Assembly: GCA_963757125.1 (NCBI GenBank)
Contig: CAVWQP010000004.1
Coordinates: 1,240,001-1,304,000 of the forward strand
DNA: 64,000 bases
Direction: 5' to 3'
Origin: CAVVSD01 sp963757125
Lineage (GTDB): Bacteria > Actinomycetota > Thermoleophilia > Solirubrobacterales > Solirubrobacteraceae
Within the stretch, counting starts at the first letter, position 1, and the number at the start of each line of letters is the position of its first letter. The notes beneath the pieces are model-generated. The model did no database searches. It was not told where the DNA came from and was given only the letters and a program-made list of their open reading frames with translations. A program made the translations under genes and the position numbers. Below are positions 37,265 through 45,856 of the stretch, piece after piece.

Positions 37265-38452
37265 ATGTCCCGACTCCTCTCGATTGTGGCTCTGGCCTGC
37301 GCCGCCGCGCTCGCGGCGTGCGGCTCCGACACCGGCAGGCCCGGCACGCCCGCGGCCGACACCGACGACACGCCGGCCATGACCACGCCGCAGACGACGA
37401 CGCAGGACGAGTCGCCGGGGGACGCGCCCGTGCGCGCCGACGGCGGCGAGCCGGAGGTCGAGGTCGTCGCGCGCGGGCTCGACGTGCCCTGGGACATCGC
37501 GTTCCTCCCCGACGGCGGCGGCGCGCTCGTGACCGAGCGGTCCGGCAGCGTGCGCCTCATCGACGGCGACGGGCGTCTGCAGGACCAGCCGGTCGCGGTG
37601 ACCGACGTCCGCGACGACGGCGAGGCGGGCCTCATGGGCATCGCGCTGGACCCCGAGTTCGCCGAGGGCGAGCCGTTCGCGTACATGATGGCGACCGTCG
37701 GGGAGTCCAACCAGCTCCAGCGCTGGGCGTGGGACGACGGCCGGCTCGAGCGCGACGCCGTCCTCATCGACGACATCCCAGGTGCGCCCAATCACGACGG
37801 TGGCACGCTGCGCTTCGGTCCCGACGGCGACCTCTACGTGCCCACGGGCGACGCGGGCAAGAAGGAGCGCGCCCAGGACCGGGCCAACCTCGCGGGCAAG
37901 ATCCTGCGGCTGACGCCCGAGGAGTACCGCGGCGACGACCCCGTCGACGACCCGACGTTGCACTCGGTCGGCCATCGCAACCCGCAGGGCCTGTCGTGGC
38001 AGCCGGGCAGCGGCCGCCTGTTCGCGAGCGAGCACGGCCCCAGCGGCTGGGACGGCCCGGGCGGCGACGACGAGGTCAACGTCGTGCGCGAGGGCGGCAA
38101 CTACGGCTGGCCGCGCGTGCAGGGCGAGGCGAGCGCGGCCGGGCTGACCGGTCCGGTGTGGCTGTGGGGCGACGCGGTGGCGCCGTCCGGCGCGTCGTTC
38201 GTCTCCCGCGAGGGCTCGTCCTGGACGGGCGACCTGCTCGTCGCGACGCTGCGCGGGAGCGCGCTGCGCAAGCTCGACGTCGACGGCGGGCGCATCACCG
38301 GCGAGGAGAAGGTCGTCGAGGACTTCGGCCGCATCCGCGCGGTGGTCGAGGCGCCCGACGGGACGATCTGGATCACGACGTCCAACCGCGACGACTACGG
38401 CCAGGAGCGCAAGGGCGACGACCGGGTCATCCGGGTCATCCCGCCTTCCTAG
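37265..38452 (+). CDS. PQQ-dependent sugar dehydrogenase-type lipoprotein
   Basis: 395 residues from ATG 37265. The signal peptide ends in a lipobox (ALAACGSD, Cys near residue 19), then a Thr/Asp-rich linker leads to a six-bladed propeller: GLDVPWDIAFLPDGGGALV, AGLMGIALDPEF, NHDGGTLRFGPDGDLYVPTG, VGHRNPQGLSWQPG and EHGPSGWDGPGGDDEVN. These match soluble glucose/sorbosone dehydrogenases, including the His/Arg PQQ pocket and the Asp-rich calcium site. It would oxidise aldoses or related polyols outside the membrane. PQQ biosynthesis genes are not in the window. Confidence 0.88.
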   Translation: MSRLLSIVALACAAALAACGSDTGRPGTPAADTDDTPAMTTPQTTTQDESPGDAPVRADGGEPEVEVVARGLDVPWDIAFLPDGGGALVTERSGSVRLIDGDGRLQDQPVAVTDVRDDGEAGLMGIALDPEFAEGEPFAYMMATVGESNQLQRWAWDDGRLERDAVLIDDIPGAPNHDGGTLRFGPDGDLYVPTGDAGKKERAQDRANLAGKILRLTPEEYRGDDPVDDPTLHSVGHRNPQGLSWQPGSGRLFASEHGPSGWDGPGGDDEVNVVREGGNYGWPRVQGEASAAGLTGPVWLWGDAVAPSGASFVSREGSSWTGDLLVATLRGSALRKLDVDGGRITGEEKVVEDFGRIRAVVEAPDGTIWITTSNRDDYGQERKGDDRVIRVIPPS

Positions 38453-38455
38453 ACT
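38450..38455 (+). promoter_or_regulatory. -10 box of leaderless ileS
   Basis: TAGACT ends seven bases before GTG 38463. Its first three bases are the stop codon of the preceding gene. The ten-base gap leaves no room for a T-box leader or a Shine-Dalgarno sequence. Confidence 0.5.
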
Positions 38456-38462
38456 GCACGGG

Positions 38463-41400
38463 GTGCGCCCCGTCGATCCCCAGCAGGACTTCCCGAGCCT
38501 CGAGGAGGCCGTGCTCGCGCGGTGGCGCGAGCGCGACGTGTTCCACGAGTCCCAGCGCCGTCGCGCGGGTGCGCCGCGCTACGTGTTCTACGAGGGCCCG
38601 CCGACGGCGAACGGGCGCCCCGGCTCGCATCACGTCCTGAGCCGCGTCTTCAAGGACATCTTCCCCCGCTACCAGACGATGCAGGGCAAGCTCGTCGAGC
38701 GCCGCGGCGGCTGGGACACCCACGGCCTGCCGGTCGAGCTGGCCGTCGAGCAGCAGCTCGGCATCAGCTCCAAGCACGAGATCGAGGAATACGGGATCGC
38801 CGAGTTCAACGAGCGCTGCCGCGCCTCGGTGTTCGAGTACCTCGAGGACTGGCAGGCGCTGACGGAGCGGATCGGCTTCTGGGTCGACCTCGACCGCGCG
38901 TACCGGACGCTGGACCCGAGCTACATCGAGTCGGTCTGGTGGGCGCTGAAGAAGATCGCCGACAAGGGCCTGCTCTACGAGGGCTACAAGGTCGTCCCGT
39001 ACTGCCCGCGCTGCGGCACGGCGCTGTCGAGCCACGAGGTCGCGCTCGGGTACAAGGACGTCGTCGACCCGTCGCTGTACGTGCGCATGCCGGTGGCCGA
39101 GGACGGCGGGCCGGTCCAGCGCGGCGACGAGCTGCTCGTCTGGACCACGACGCCCTGGACCCTCGTCGCCAACGCGGCGATCGCCGTCGATCCCGAGCTC
39201 ACCTACGTGCGCGTGAAGACGGGCCCCCTGGAGGCGCCGGTCGTGCTCGCCGAGGCGCTCGTCGAGCGCGTGCTCGGCGAGGGCGTGCAGGTGCTCGACC
39301 GCTTCCCCGGCGCCGCGCTGGACGGCGTGCGCTACGAGCCGCCGTTCCCGTTCCTGCCCGGCCGCGAGTGGGGCGAGCGCGGGCACACCGTGCTGCTGGC
39401 GGACTTCGTCTCCGCCGACGACGGCACGGGTCTCGTGCACACGGCGATCGCGTTCGGCGAGGACGACTTCCGGCTCGGCGAGCGCTACGGGCTGAACGTC
39501 GTCAACCCCGTGCTGCCCGACGGCACGTACGACGAGCGCATCGGCAAGTACGCCGGCCGCTACGTCAAGGACGCCGACGCCGACCTCATCGAGGACCTCA
39601 AGCGCCGCGGCCGCGTGCTGCGCGCGGAGGAGCTCGAGCACTCCTACCCGCACTGCTGGCGCTCGGGCAACCCGCTCATCTACTACGCGAAGCCGACCTG
39701 GTACATCGCCACCTCGACGCTGCGCGACCGCCTCGTGGCCGCCAACGAGGAGGTCAGCTGGCATCCCGAGCACATCAAGCACGGGCGCTTCGGCGACTGG
39801 CTGGCGGGCAACGTCGACTGGGCGCTCTCGCGCGAGCGCTACTGGGGCACGCCGCTGCCGGTCTGGCGCGACGAGGACGGCAACGTCACCGTCATCGGCT
39901 CCTTCGCCGAGCTCGAGGAGCTCTCGGGCGTGAAGGTCACCGACCCGCACCGCCCGTACGTCGACGACATCACGTTCCCGAGCCCGGTCTCGGGCAAGAC
40001 CGCGCACCGGGTCCCCGAGGTCATCGACGTGTGGTTCGACTCCGGCGCCATGCCGTTCGCGCAGTGGCACGCGCCGTTCGAGAACGCGGACGAGTTCGAG
40101 GAGCAGTACCCGGCCGACTTCGTCTGCGAGGCGATCGACCAGACGCGCGGGTGGTTCTACTCCCTGCACGCGATCTCGGTGCTGCTGAACGACCAGCCGA
40201 CGTACCGCAACGTCGTCTGCCTCGGCCTGATCCTGGACGGCGAGGGTCAGAAGATGTCGAAGTCCAAGGGCAACATCGTCGTGCCCTGGGAGGTCCTCGA
40301 GCGCTTCGGCGCCGACGCGTTCCGCTGGTACTTCTTCACGTCCAAGCAGCCGTGGGACGGCTACCGCTTCTCCCTGGACGCCATCGGCGAGGGCGTGCGC
40401 CTCTTCCTGCGCCAGCTGTGGAACGTGTACGCGTTCTACGCCCGCTACGCGCCCTTCGGGGAGCAGTCCGACGGCGGGGAGACCGACCTGGACCGCTGGA
40501 TCCGCTCGCGGGTCGGCGCGACGGTCGAGGAGGTCACCGCGCGGCTGGACGACTACGACGCCACGTTCGCCGGCCGCGCGATCGGCGAGCTCGTCGACGA
40601 CCTCTCCAACTGGTACGTCCGGCGTTCGCGGCGGCGCTTCTGGGAGGGCGACGCGAGCGCGCTGCGGACGCTGCGCGAGACGCTCGTGACCGTGTCCCAG
40701 CTGCTCGCGCCGTTCACGCCGTTCATCGCGGACGAGATCTACGAGAACCTCGACGGCTCCGAGCCGTCGGTGCACCTCACCGACTGGCCCGAGCCGCCCG
40801 CGCGCGACCTCGAGCTCGAGCGCGACATGCGCGTCGCGCGCGAGGCCGTGACGCTCGGGCTGCGTGCGCGCGCCGCGGCGAAGGTGAAGCTGCGCCAGCC
40901 GCTGCACGAGGCGGTCGTCGTCGCCGCGGGCGTCGAGCGCGACGCGATCGTGCGCCTGGAGGACGTCGTGCGCGGCGAGCTCAACGTGAAGGCCCTGCGG
41001 ATGGTGGGCGCAGCCGACGAGCTCGGCGACCTCGAGCTCAAGCCCAACTACCGCTCGCTCGGTCCGCGGTTCGGCAAGGCGATGCCGCAGGTCGCCGCCG
41101 CGGTCGCGGCGCTCGACGCCTCGCGCGCGGCGGTCGCCCTGCGCGAAGGCCGCCCGGTCGCGGTGAACGTCGACGGCCACGACCACGAGCTCTCGGCCGA
41201 CGACGTCGTCGTCTCGCTCGCGCCGCTCGACGGCTACCAGCTCGAGCGCGAGGGGTCCCACGCCGTCGCGCTGGAGCTCGCGCTCGACGAGGGGCTGCGG
41301 CGCGAGGGCCTGGCACAGGAGATCGTCCACGCGATCCAGAACGCGCGGAAGGCCACGGGTCTCGCCGTCGAGGACCGCATCGCCCTCACGCTCGGCGGCG

Positions 41401-41555
41401 ATCCCGGGCTGCTCGACGTCGCACGCGCCTTCGAGGAGCACGTGGCGGGGGAGACGCTCGCCGTGGAGGTCGTCTACGACGGCGACGGGGTGGGCGAGGC
41501 GGCCAGCATCGAGGGCCGCGAGCTGCGCATCGGCGTCGCCCGCCAGCCCGGCTAG
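38463..41555 (+). CDS. ileS: Isoleucine--tRNA ligase
   Basis: 1030 residues from GTG 38463. HIGH-type motif in EGPPTANGRPGSHHVLSR, the editing domain (LVWTTTPWTLVANAA), DVWFDSGAMPFAQWH, QTRGWFYSLHA and the KMSKS loop EGQKMSKSKGN, then the anticodon-binding domain from about residue 680. The form (GSHH instead of HIGH, long C-terminus, FYEGPPTANG start) is the second bacterial class, related to eukaryotic enzymes and often mupirocin-tolerant. It charges tRNA-Ile. Many actinobacterial ileS genes carry a T-box leader; this one has none and looks leaderless. Confidence 0.97.
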   Translation: MRPVDPQQDFPSLEEAVLARWRERDVFHESQRRRAGAPRYVFYEGPPTANGRPGSHHVLSRVFKDIFPRYQTMQGKLVERRGGWDTHGLPVELAVEQQLGISSKHEIEEYGIAEFNERCRASVFEYLEDWQALTERIGFWVDLDRAYRTLDPSYIESVWWALKKIADKGLLYEGYKVVPYCPRCGTALSSHEVALGYKDVVDPSLYVRMPVAEDGGPVQRGDELLVWTTTPWTLVANAAIAVDPELTYVRVKTGPLEAPVVLAEALVERVLGEGVQVLDRFPGAALDGVRYEPPFPFLPGREWGERGHTVLLADFVSADDGTGLVHTAIAFGEDDFRLGERYGLNVVNPVLPDGTYDERIGKYAGRYVKDADADLIEDLKRRGRVLRAEELEHSYPHCWRSGNPLIYYAKPTWYIATSTLRDRLVAANEEVSWHPEHIKHGRFGDWLAGNVDWALSRERYWGTPLPVWRDEDGNVTVIGSFAELEELSGVKVTDPHRPYVDDITFPSPVSGKTAHRVPEVIDVWFDSGAMPFAQWHAPFENADEFEEQYPADFVCEAIDQTRGWFYSLHAISVLLNDQPTYRNVVCLGLILDGEGQKMSKSKGNIVVPWEVLERFGADAFRWYFFTSKQPWDGYRFSLDAIGEGVRLFLRQLWNVYAFYARYAPFGEQSDGGETDLDRWIRSRVGATVEEVTARLDDYDATFAGRAIGELVDDLSNWYVRRSRRRFWEGDASALRTLRETLVTVSQLLAPFTPFIADEIYENLDGSEPSVHLTDWPEPPARDLELERDMRVAREAVTLGLRARAAAKVKLRQPLHEAVVVAAGVERDAIVRLEDVVRGELNVKALRMVGAADELGDLELKPNYRSLGPRFGKAMPQVAAAVAALDASRAAVALREGRPVAVNVDGHDHELSADDVVVSLAPLDGYQLEREGSHAVALELALDEGLRREGLAQEIVHAIQNARKATGLAVEDRIALTLGGDPGLLDVARAFEEHVAGETLAVEVVYDGDGVGEAASIEGRELRIGVARQPG

Positions 41556-41602
41556 CACCCCGGGGTGCGGGTACCCGCACCGCAAAGGTGCGGTTCCGCA
41601 CC
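41555..41602. repeat. Three consecutive palindromes after ileS
   Basis: GCACCCCGGGGTGC (41555-41568), GTGCGGGTACCCGCAC (41565-41580) and GGTGCGGTTCCGCACC (41587-41602) are perfect inverted repeats, the first two overlapping. The last two share GTGCGG/CCGCAC arms followed by a CGC(A/G)AA tail, so they are also near-direct repeats 22 bases apart. They lie between the ileS stop and the next gene and may be a terminator for ileS, an operator for the following gene, or both. Confidence 0.6.
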
Positions 41603-41660
41603 GCGAAACCTGCCGTCTCCACCAGCGATGAGTATCCGATCGGCTGGGAGTCTTCTGTAC

Positions 41661-42783
41661 ATGGATGCAGTCGGCCCCTCCCCCGATCTCCGGATCTCGC
41701 TCGAGCCCCGGGTCATCGCACGCCGCCTCGCCATCCCCGCGGCCTTCGCGGCGATCGCCGTGGCCGTGCTCGTCGTCGCCGGAGGTCCGCTGCAGACGTT
41801 CGCGGACGCGCTGCGCCGCGCGCTCGACGCGGATCCGCGCTGGGTCGTCGCGGCGGTCGGCTTCGAGCTCGCCTCCTTCGCCGGCTACGTCCTGCTCCTG
41901 TGGCTCATCGCGGGCCGCGTCTCCCCGCGGATGAACCTCCGCGCGAGCACGCAGATCACGCTCGGCGGCGCCGGCGTCACGCGCCTGCTGCCCACCGCCG
42001 GCGTCGGCGGGGCGGCGCTCACGCTGTGGTCGCTGCGGCGCTCGGGCCTCGCGACGCAGGAGGCCGCGCGCACGCTCTTCGCCTTCCTCGTGATGCTCTA
42101 CAGCGTCTTCCTCGGCGCGATCGCGATCTCCGGCGGGCTGCTGGCCACCGGCGTCGTCGGCTCGCGCGGGTCCGTCGCGATCGCCGCCGTGCCCGGTGCG
42201 CTGGCCGCGCTGGCCATCGTCGCCTGCCTCGTGCTCGGCTACCGCGCCCGCGGCATGACCGACGCCCTGCGCCCCGGCCGGATCGGCGCCCTGCTCTCCG
42301 GCGGGCGGCTCGTCGGCGGCGGCGTCCGCGACGGCCTCGTCATGCTCCGCCGCCCCGATCCGCGTGTCCTGGGCGCGCTCGCCTGGTGGGCCTTCGACGC
42401 CGCGCGTGCTGTGGGCGATGCTCCACGCGTTCGGCGCGCCGCCCTCGCTCGCCGTGGTCGCGCTGGCGTACTTCGTCGGCCAGGCCGGCAACACGCTGCC
42501 GATCCCGGGCGCCGTGAGCGGCGGCATCGTCGGGGTGCTCGTCGCGTTCGGCGTCGGCGCCGACGTCGCGCTGGCCTCCGTCCTCGCCTACCGCTCCGTG
42601 GCGATCTGGCTCCCGGCCGGCATCGGGCTGGCGACGATCCCGTCGCTGCGCGCGACGCTCGCGCGCTGGAAGGCGGAGGACCAGGGCTCGACTGGCCGGC
42701 CGGCGAGGCGCAGGCGCCCGTCGTGCCGGGTCCCGGCCGCGCCCGCGCCCGCCTGCGCCGCCCCGGTCCGCATCGCAGCGTGA
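41661..42783 (+). CDS. Flippase-like membrane protein (lysylphosphatidylglycerol synthase TM family), frame break near 42403
   Basis: Start taken as ATG 41661 (GGGAG upstream); an ATG at 41628 is possible. The first frame has about seven hydrophobic segments, including ELASFAGYVLLLWLIAGRV and TLGGAGVTRLLPTAGVGGAA, the family's conserved glycine-rich stretch. Near 42403 it passes to the next frame: VLWAMLHAFGAPPSLAVVAL, YFVGQAGNTLPIPGAVSGG and VLAYRSVAIWLPAGIGL. Deleting one base in GCCGCGCGTG restores AFDA-VLWAMLHAFG. This family (UPF0104/AglD-like) moves lipids across membranes. The stop overlaps the DedA start (GTGA). Confidence 0.75.
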
Positions 42784-43517
42784 GGCTGGGCGGCGAGGAG
42801 GCCGGCGGCGGGCCGCCGATCAGGCTGCTCGTCGCGGTCGCCGTGGTCGCGGGCGCGCTCTACGCGCTCGTGCTGGCGGGGGTCGTCGAGCTGCCGGACT
42901 TCCCGAAGCTCCTGCGCGACCTGTCGGACACGCTCGGCGTCTGGACCTACGCGCTCGTCGGCGCGCTGGCGTTCCTGGAGACCGGGGCGTTCGTCGGGCT
43001 CATCGCGCCGGGCGAGACCGCGCTGGCGCTCGGCGGCGTCGTGGCCGCCTCGGGCGAGATCTCGCTCGCGATCATGATCCCGATCGCGTGGCTGTGCGCG
43101 TTCGGCGGCGACGTCACGAGCTTCCTGCTCGGGCGCAGGCTGGGGACGCCGTGGCTCGACCGCCACGGCGCGCGCTTCGGCGTCAGCGTGCAGCGGCGCG
43201 AGCAGGTGCAGCGGTTCCTCGACACGCACGGGCCGCGGGCGATCCTCATCGGCCGGTTCATCGGGATCGTCCGCGCCGTCGCGCCGTTCCTGTACGGCTC
43301 GTCCGGCATGACGCTGCGGACGTTCCTGCCCTGGAGCATCCTCGGCACGGGGATCTGGGCGACGGCGTTCACGCTCGTCGGCTACGTGTTCAGCGAGTCC
43401 TTCGAGAAGGCGGCGGACGCGCTCGCGCACGGCGCGCTCGCCTTCGCGGTCATCGTCGCGGGCGGGCTCCTCATCCGCGCCTATCTGCAACAACGTCGCG
43501 CCAAGGCGGCCACCTAG
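42780..43517 (+). CDS. DedA family membrane protein
   Basis: 245 residues from GTG 42780. It shows ALAFLETGAFVGLIAPGETA with the conserved Glu, IAWLCAFGGDVTSFLLGRRL (G-x-x-x-D-x-x-x-Y-like motif), RFLDTHGPRAILIGRFIGIV then RAVAPFLYGSSGM, and further C-terminal helices. DedA proteins recycle undecaprenyl phosphate or scramble phospholipids in the membrane. Its coupling to the flippase-like gene suggests a joint envelope-lipid role. Confidence 0.88.
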   Translation: MRLGGEEAGGGPPIRLLVAVAVVAGALYALVLAGVVELPDFPKLLRDLSDTLGVWTYALVGALAFLETGAFVGLIAPGETALALGGVVAASGEISLAIMIPIAWLCAFGGDVTSFLLGRRLGTPWLDRHGARFGVSVQRREQVQRFLDTHGPRAILIGRFIGIVRAVAPFLYGSSGMTLRTFLPWSILGTGIWATAFTLVGYVFSESFEKAADALAHGALAFAVIVAGGLLIRAYLQQRRAKAAT

Positions 43518-43581
43518 GGGGCGAGACCCGGGGTCCCGCGGCCTCCCACCTGCATCACGACCACCGATGCAGGGAGGCCTC

Positions 43582-43872
43582 ATGGACACCGATCGACTGG
43601 GCGCGCTCGTCGAGCGCATCCCCGCCGGCCGCTGGGTCAGCTACGGCGACGTCGCACGCGCGCTGGGCGAGCACCCCGCCGCGGCGCGGCGCCTCAACGG
43701 CGAGCTGACGCGGCTCGCCCCGCCCGGCGCGCACCGCGTGCTGCGGTCCGACGGCAGCGTCGCCGCGACGGCACTCGGCGAGCCGGACGCCGTGCGCGCG
43801 CGGCTGGAGGCCGAGGGCCTGGAGTTCGACGGGGACCGCGCCGTGCCGGCCGCGCGCATGTCCCTTGCCTGA
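43582..43872 (+). CDS. Alkyltransferase-like (MGMT family) DNA-binding protein
   Basis: 96 residues from ATG 43582, with GGGAGG five bases upstream. The winged-helix DNA-binding part of O6-alkylguanine transferases is visible: IPAGRWVSYGDVARALG, AAARRLNGEL and AHRVLRSDGS. The catalytic PCHR motif is replaced by GAHR, so there is no acceptor Cys. Such alkyltransferase-like (ATL) proteins bind alkylated guanine and hand it to nucleotide-excision repair. It ends in a shared bidirectional terminator facing trxA. Confidence 0.8.
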   Translation: MDTDRLGALVERIPAGRWVSYGDVARALGEHPAAARRLNGELTRLAPPGAHRVLRSDGSVAATALGEPDAVRARLEAEGLEFDGDRAVPAARMSLA

Positions 43873-43882
43873 GAACGAGAGA

Positions 43883-43902
43883 GGGCCCGCCGTGGCGGGC
43901 CC
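43883..43902. terminator. Bidirectional hairpin terminator between ATL gene and trxA
   Basis: GGGCCCGCC, two bases, then GGCGGGCCC forms a perfect nine-base-pair stem followed by TT. It lies between the ends of two convergent genes and can serve both. Confidence 0.8.
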
Positions 43903-43928
43903 TTCCGATGGTGCTCGTCCGCGGCTCG

Positions 43929-44255
43929 CTACGCGAGCACGGGCTCGATCTCGGCCTCCAGCTTGCGCTTGGGGTAGGCCCCGACGATCTTCTTGGCCAC
44001 CTGGCCGTTCTTGAACAGGATCATGGTGGGGATCGAGAGGACGTCGAAGGCGGCAGCCGTCTGCTGGTTGTCGTCGACGTTCAACTTCACGATCCGCAGT
44101 TCGGGGCGCTCATTGGCGATCTCCTCGAGAACCGGCGCGACGACGCGGCACGGGCCACACCAGGGTGCCCAGAAGTCCACGAGGACCGGGGCATCGGACT
44201 CGATGACCTCGGCCTGGAAGTTCGCGTCGCTCACGTCTTGGAGGGTGCCGGCCAT
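43929..44255 (-). CDS. trxA: Thioredoxin
   Basis: 108 residues from ATG 44255, with AAGGAG eleven bases upstream; a start nine codons earlier is less likely. Active site FWAPWCGPCRVVAPVLEE, cis-Pro region VLSIPTMILFKNG, and the usual C-terminus. It is a cytosolic disulfide reductase needing thioredoxin reductase (not in the window). The promoter carries a palindrome overlapping the -10 box, implying regulated expression. Confidence 0.97.
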   Translation of the reverse strand: MAGTLQDVSDANFQAEVIESDAPVLVDFWAPWCGPCRVVAPVLEEIANERPELRIVKLNVDDNQQTAAAFDVLSIPTMILFKNGQVAKKIVGAYPKRKLEAEIEPVLA

Positions 44256-44276
44256 GCTCGCTCCTTGTTGGGGTCC

Positions 44277-44296
44277 CTTCACTATACAAAGTGAAG
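44277..44296 (-). promoter_or_regulatory. trxA promoter with overlapping palindromic operator
   Basis: CTTCACT at 44277-44283 and AGTGAAG at 44290-44296 form perfect seven-base arms around six bases. On the minus strand TATAGT (44286-44281) inside the palindrome is an ideal -10 box for trxA. A repressor bound here would block transcription. The pattern resembles, but does not match, the HspR site CTTGAGT-N7-ACTCAAG. Confidence 0.6.
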
Positions 44297-44328
44297 CGCA
44301 GGCGCCCGTCGGCGCCGTGGGGGTGGTG

Positions 44329-45030
44329 CTACCCGGGGAGCAGGGCGACCAGCAGGTGCGGCGAGACGTAGGTCTCGACCACCGCGGCGAGCACGACGAC
44401 GGGGAAGGCGATGGCCGTCGTCACGAGGGTCGCGGCGAGCATCTCGTCCCAGCGTCCCTGGCGGCTGAGCAGGATCCACGCCGCCAGCGGCAGGAACACG
44501 GCAGTCAGCTCGGGGAGCGCGTGCGGCAGCACGGTGAGCAGCAGCAGACCGGGGCTGATCCCGACCTGCGCCGAGATCGACGACGCGCCGTGCGCGAGCA
44601 CGAGCGCCTGGGTCACGAGCGAGAAGAGCGTCGCGGCGCTGACGAACGCGATCGCGAGCATCCCGGCCCGGTCGTGCAGCGCGCGGATCCAGCCGCGGTA
44701 GCGCGCGGCCTCCGCGGGCATCTCGCTGCGGGCGAGGTAGCCGGCGAGGCAGGACAGCGAGTGCAGCGCGAGCACGAGCGAGTTGCGGAAGACGAGGAAC
44801 GTGACGTGCTCGATGCGCGGGCTCGCGTTGACGCCGATGACGGCGAGCGGCGTGACGTCCGGCGTCATGCCGAGCGCGAGCACCCAGACGGCGACCAGCA
44901 GGGCCGCCGCGACGGCGGAGCTGCCGAGCAGCCAGCCCCGCAGGACGGGCCAGGGCGCTGCCTCCCAGCGGCGCAGCGTCGCGCGGGTGGCGGCGCTGCC
45001 CTGGACGAGCGCGAGATCGTTCAGACGCAT
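44329..45030 (-). CDS. SpoIIM (stage II sporulation protein M) family membrane protein
   Basis: 233 residues with five or six transmembrane segments. The family motif is the LTVLPHALPELTAVFLPLAA stretch (PHxxxEL) and the end VVLAAVVETYVSPHLL. In spore formers SpoIIM belongs to the engulfment machine with SpoIID and SpoIIP; in actinobacteria stand-alone copies are common and of unknown role. It follows the mannosyltransferase gene by 45 bases on the same strand. Confidence 0.85.
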   Translation of the reverse strand: MRLNDLALVQGSAATRATLRRWEAAPWPVLRGWLLGSSAVAAALLVAVWVLALGMTPDVTPLAVIGVNASPRIEHVTFLVFRNSLVLALHSLSCLAGYLARSEMPAEAARYRGWIRALHDRAGMLAIAFVSAATLFSLVTQALVLAHGASSISAQVGISPGLLLLTVLPHALPELTAVFLPLAAWILLSRQGRWDEMLAATLVTTAIAFPVVVLAAVVETYVSPHLLVALLPG

Positions 45031-45075
45031 GCTCCCCGTGTCATCGGCCGCAGGGGCCGCGGGGCGCAGCCCAGG

Positions 45076-45834
45076 TCAGCGCATGTGCGACAGCCCGCGC
45101 ATCTGCACGCCGAGCGCGCGGCCGCGGCGTCCCCACCGCAGCCGGGGCACGAGCACGACCGCCTCCAGCGCGATCCGCCAGGACATCTTCGACCGCCCCT
45201 GTGCGCGGTCGCGGAACGTGATCGGGATCTCGACCACGCGGAAGCCCGCCTGGGACGCGCGGTACGTGAGCTCGATCTGGAAGACGTAGCCGTGGGAGCG
45301 CGCCTCGGCGAGGTCGATCGCCTCCAGCACCTCGCGGCGGAAGCACTTGAAGCCGCCGGTCAGGTCCTTGATGCGCAGGCCGAGGACGGCTTCGGCGTAC
45401 CACCCGCCGAGGCGGCTGATGGCCCGGCGCACGAGGCCCCAGTCGCGCACCCGGCCGCCGGGCACGTAGCGCGAGCCGAGCACGAGGTCGGCGTCCCGCG
45501 CGGCGGTCACGAGGCGCCCGATGTCCGCCGGGTCGTGGGACAGGTCGGCGTCCATCTCGAGCACGAGCTCGGCGCCGCCGCGCAGCGCGACGTCGAACCC
45601 GGCCAGGTACGCCGGCCCGAGGCCGTCGCGCTCGGAGCGGTGCAGGACCTCGACGGCGGGGAGCTCCGCGGCGAGGGCGTCGGCGATCCGCCCGGTCCCG
45701 TCCGGGGAGTCGTCGTCGACGACCAGGATCCTGTGCGAGCCGGGGGCCGCGCGCTCGAGCGCCGCGAGTGCAGCCCGCACCACGCGCTCGACGTTCCCGG
45801 CCTCCTCGTAGGTCGGGAGGATGAGCCACACCAT
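45076..45834 (-). CDS. Polyprenol-phosphate mannosyltransferase (DPM1-like, GT2)
   Basis: 252 residues, a single GT-A domain without C-terminal membrane helices: LPTYEEAGNVERVV, VVDDDSPDGTGRIAD, EMDADLSHDPADI (DxD-type metal site), GSRYVPGG and RSKMSW near the end. This matches Ppm1/DPM1 enzymes that transfer mannose from GDP-mannose to polyprenol phosphate, supplying donors for glycolipids and protein O-mannosylation. It diverges from polX; only 22 bases separate their starts. Confidence 0.9.
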   Translation of the reverse strand: MVWLILPTYEEAGNVERVVRAALAALERAAPGSHRILVVDDDSPDGTGRIADALAAELPAVEVLHRSERDGLGPAYLAGFDVALRGGAELVLEMDADLSHDPADIGRLVTAARDADLVLGSRYVPGGRVRDWGLVRRAISRLGGWYAEAVLGLRIKDLTGGFKCFRREVLEAIDLAEARSHGYVFQIELTYRASQAGFRVVEIPITFRDRAQGRSKMSWRIALEAVVLVPRLRWGRRGRALGVQMRGLSHMR

Positions 45835-45844
45835 GGGGGCGTTC

Positions 45845-45850
45845 TAGGGT
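45845..45850 (+). promoter_or_regulatory. -10 box of leaderless polX
   Basis: TAGGGT ends six bases before GTG 45857. No ribosome binding site is present. Confidence 0.5.
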
Positions 45851-45856
45851 AGTTGC

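Noticed and set aside
38436..42527. A 1363-codon open frame on the minus strand opposite ileS
   Set aside because: It is the antisense shadow of ileS and the following gene; it lacks domains, has Arg/Val/Asp-rich low-complexity composition and is explained by GC-rich codon use.
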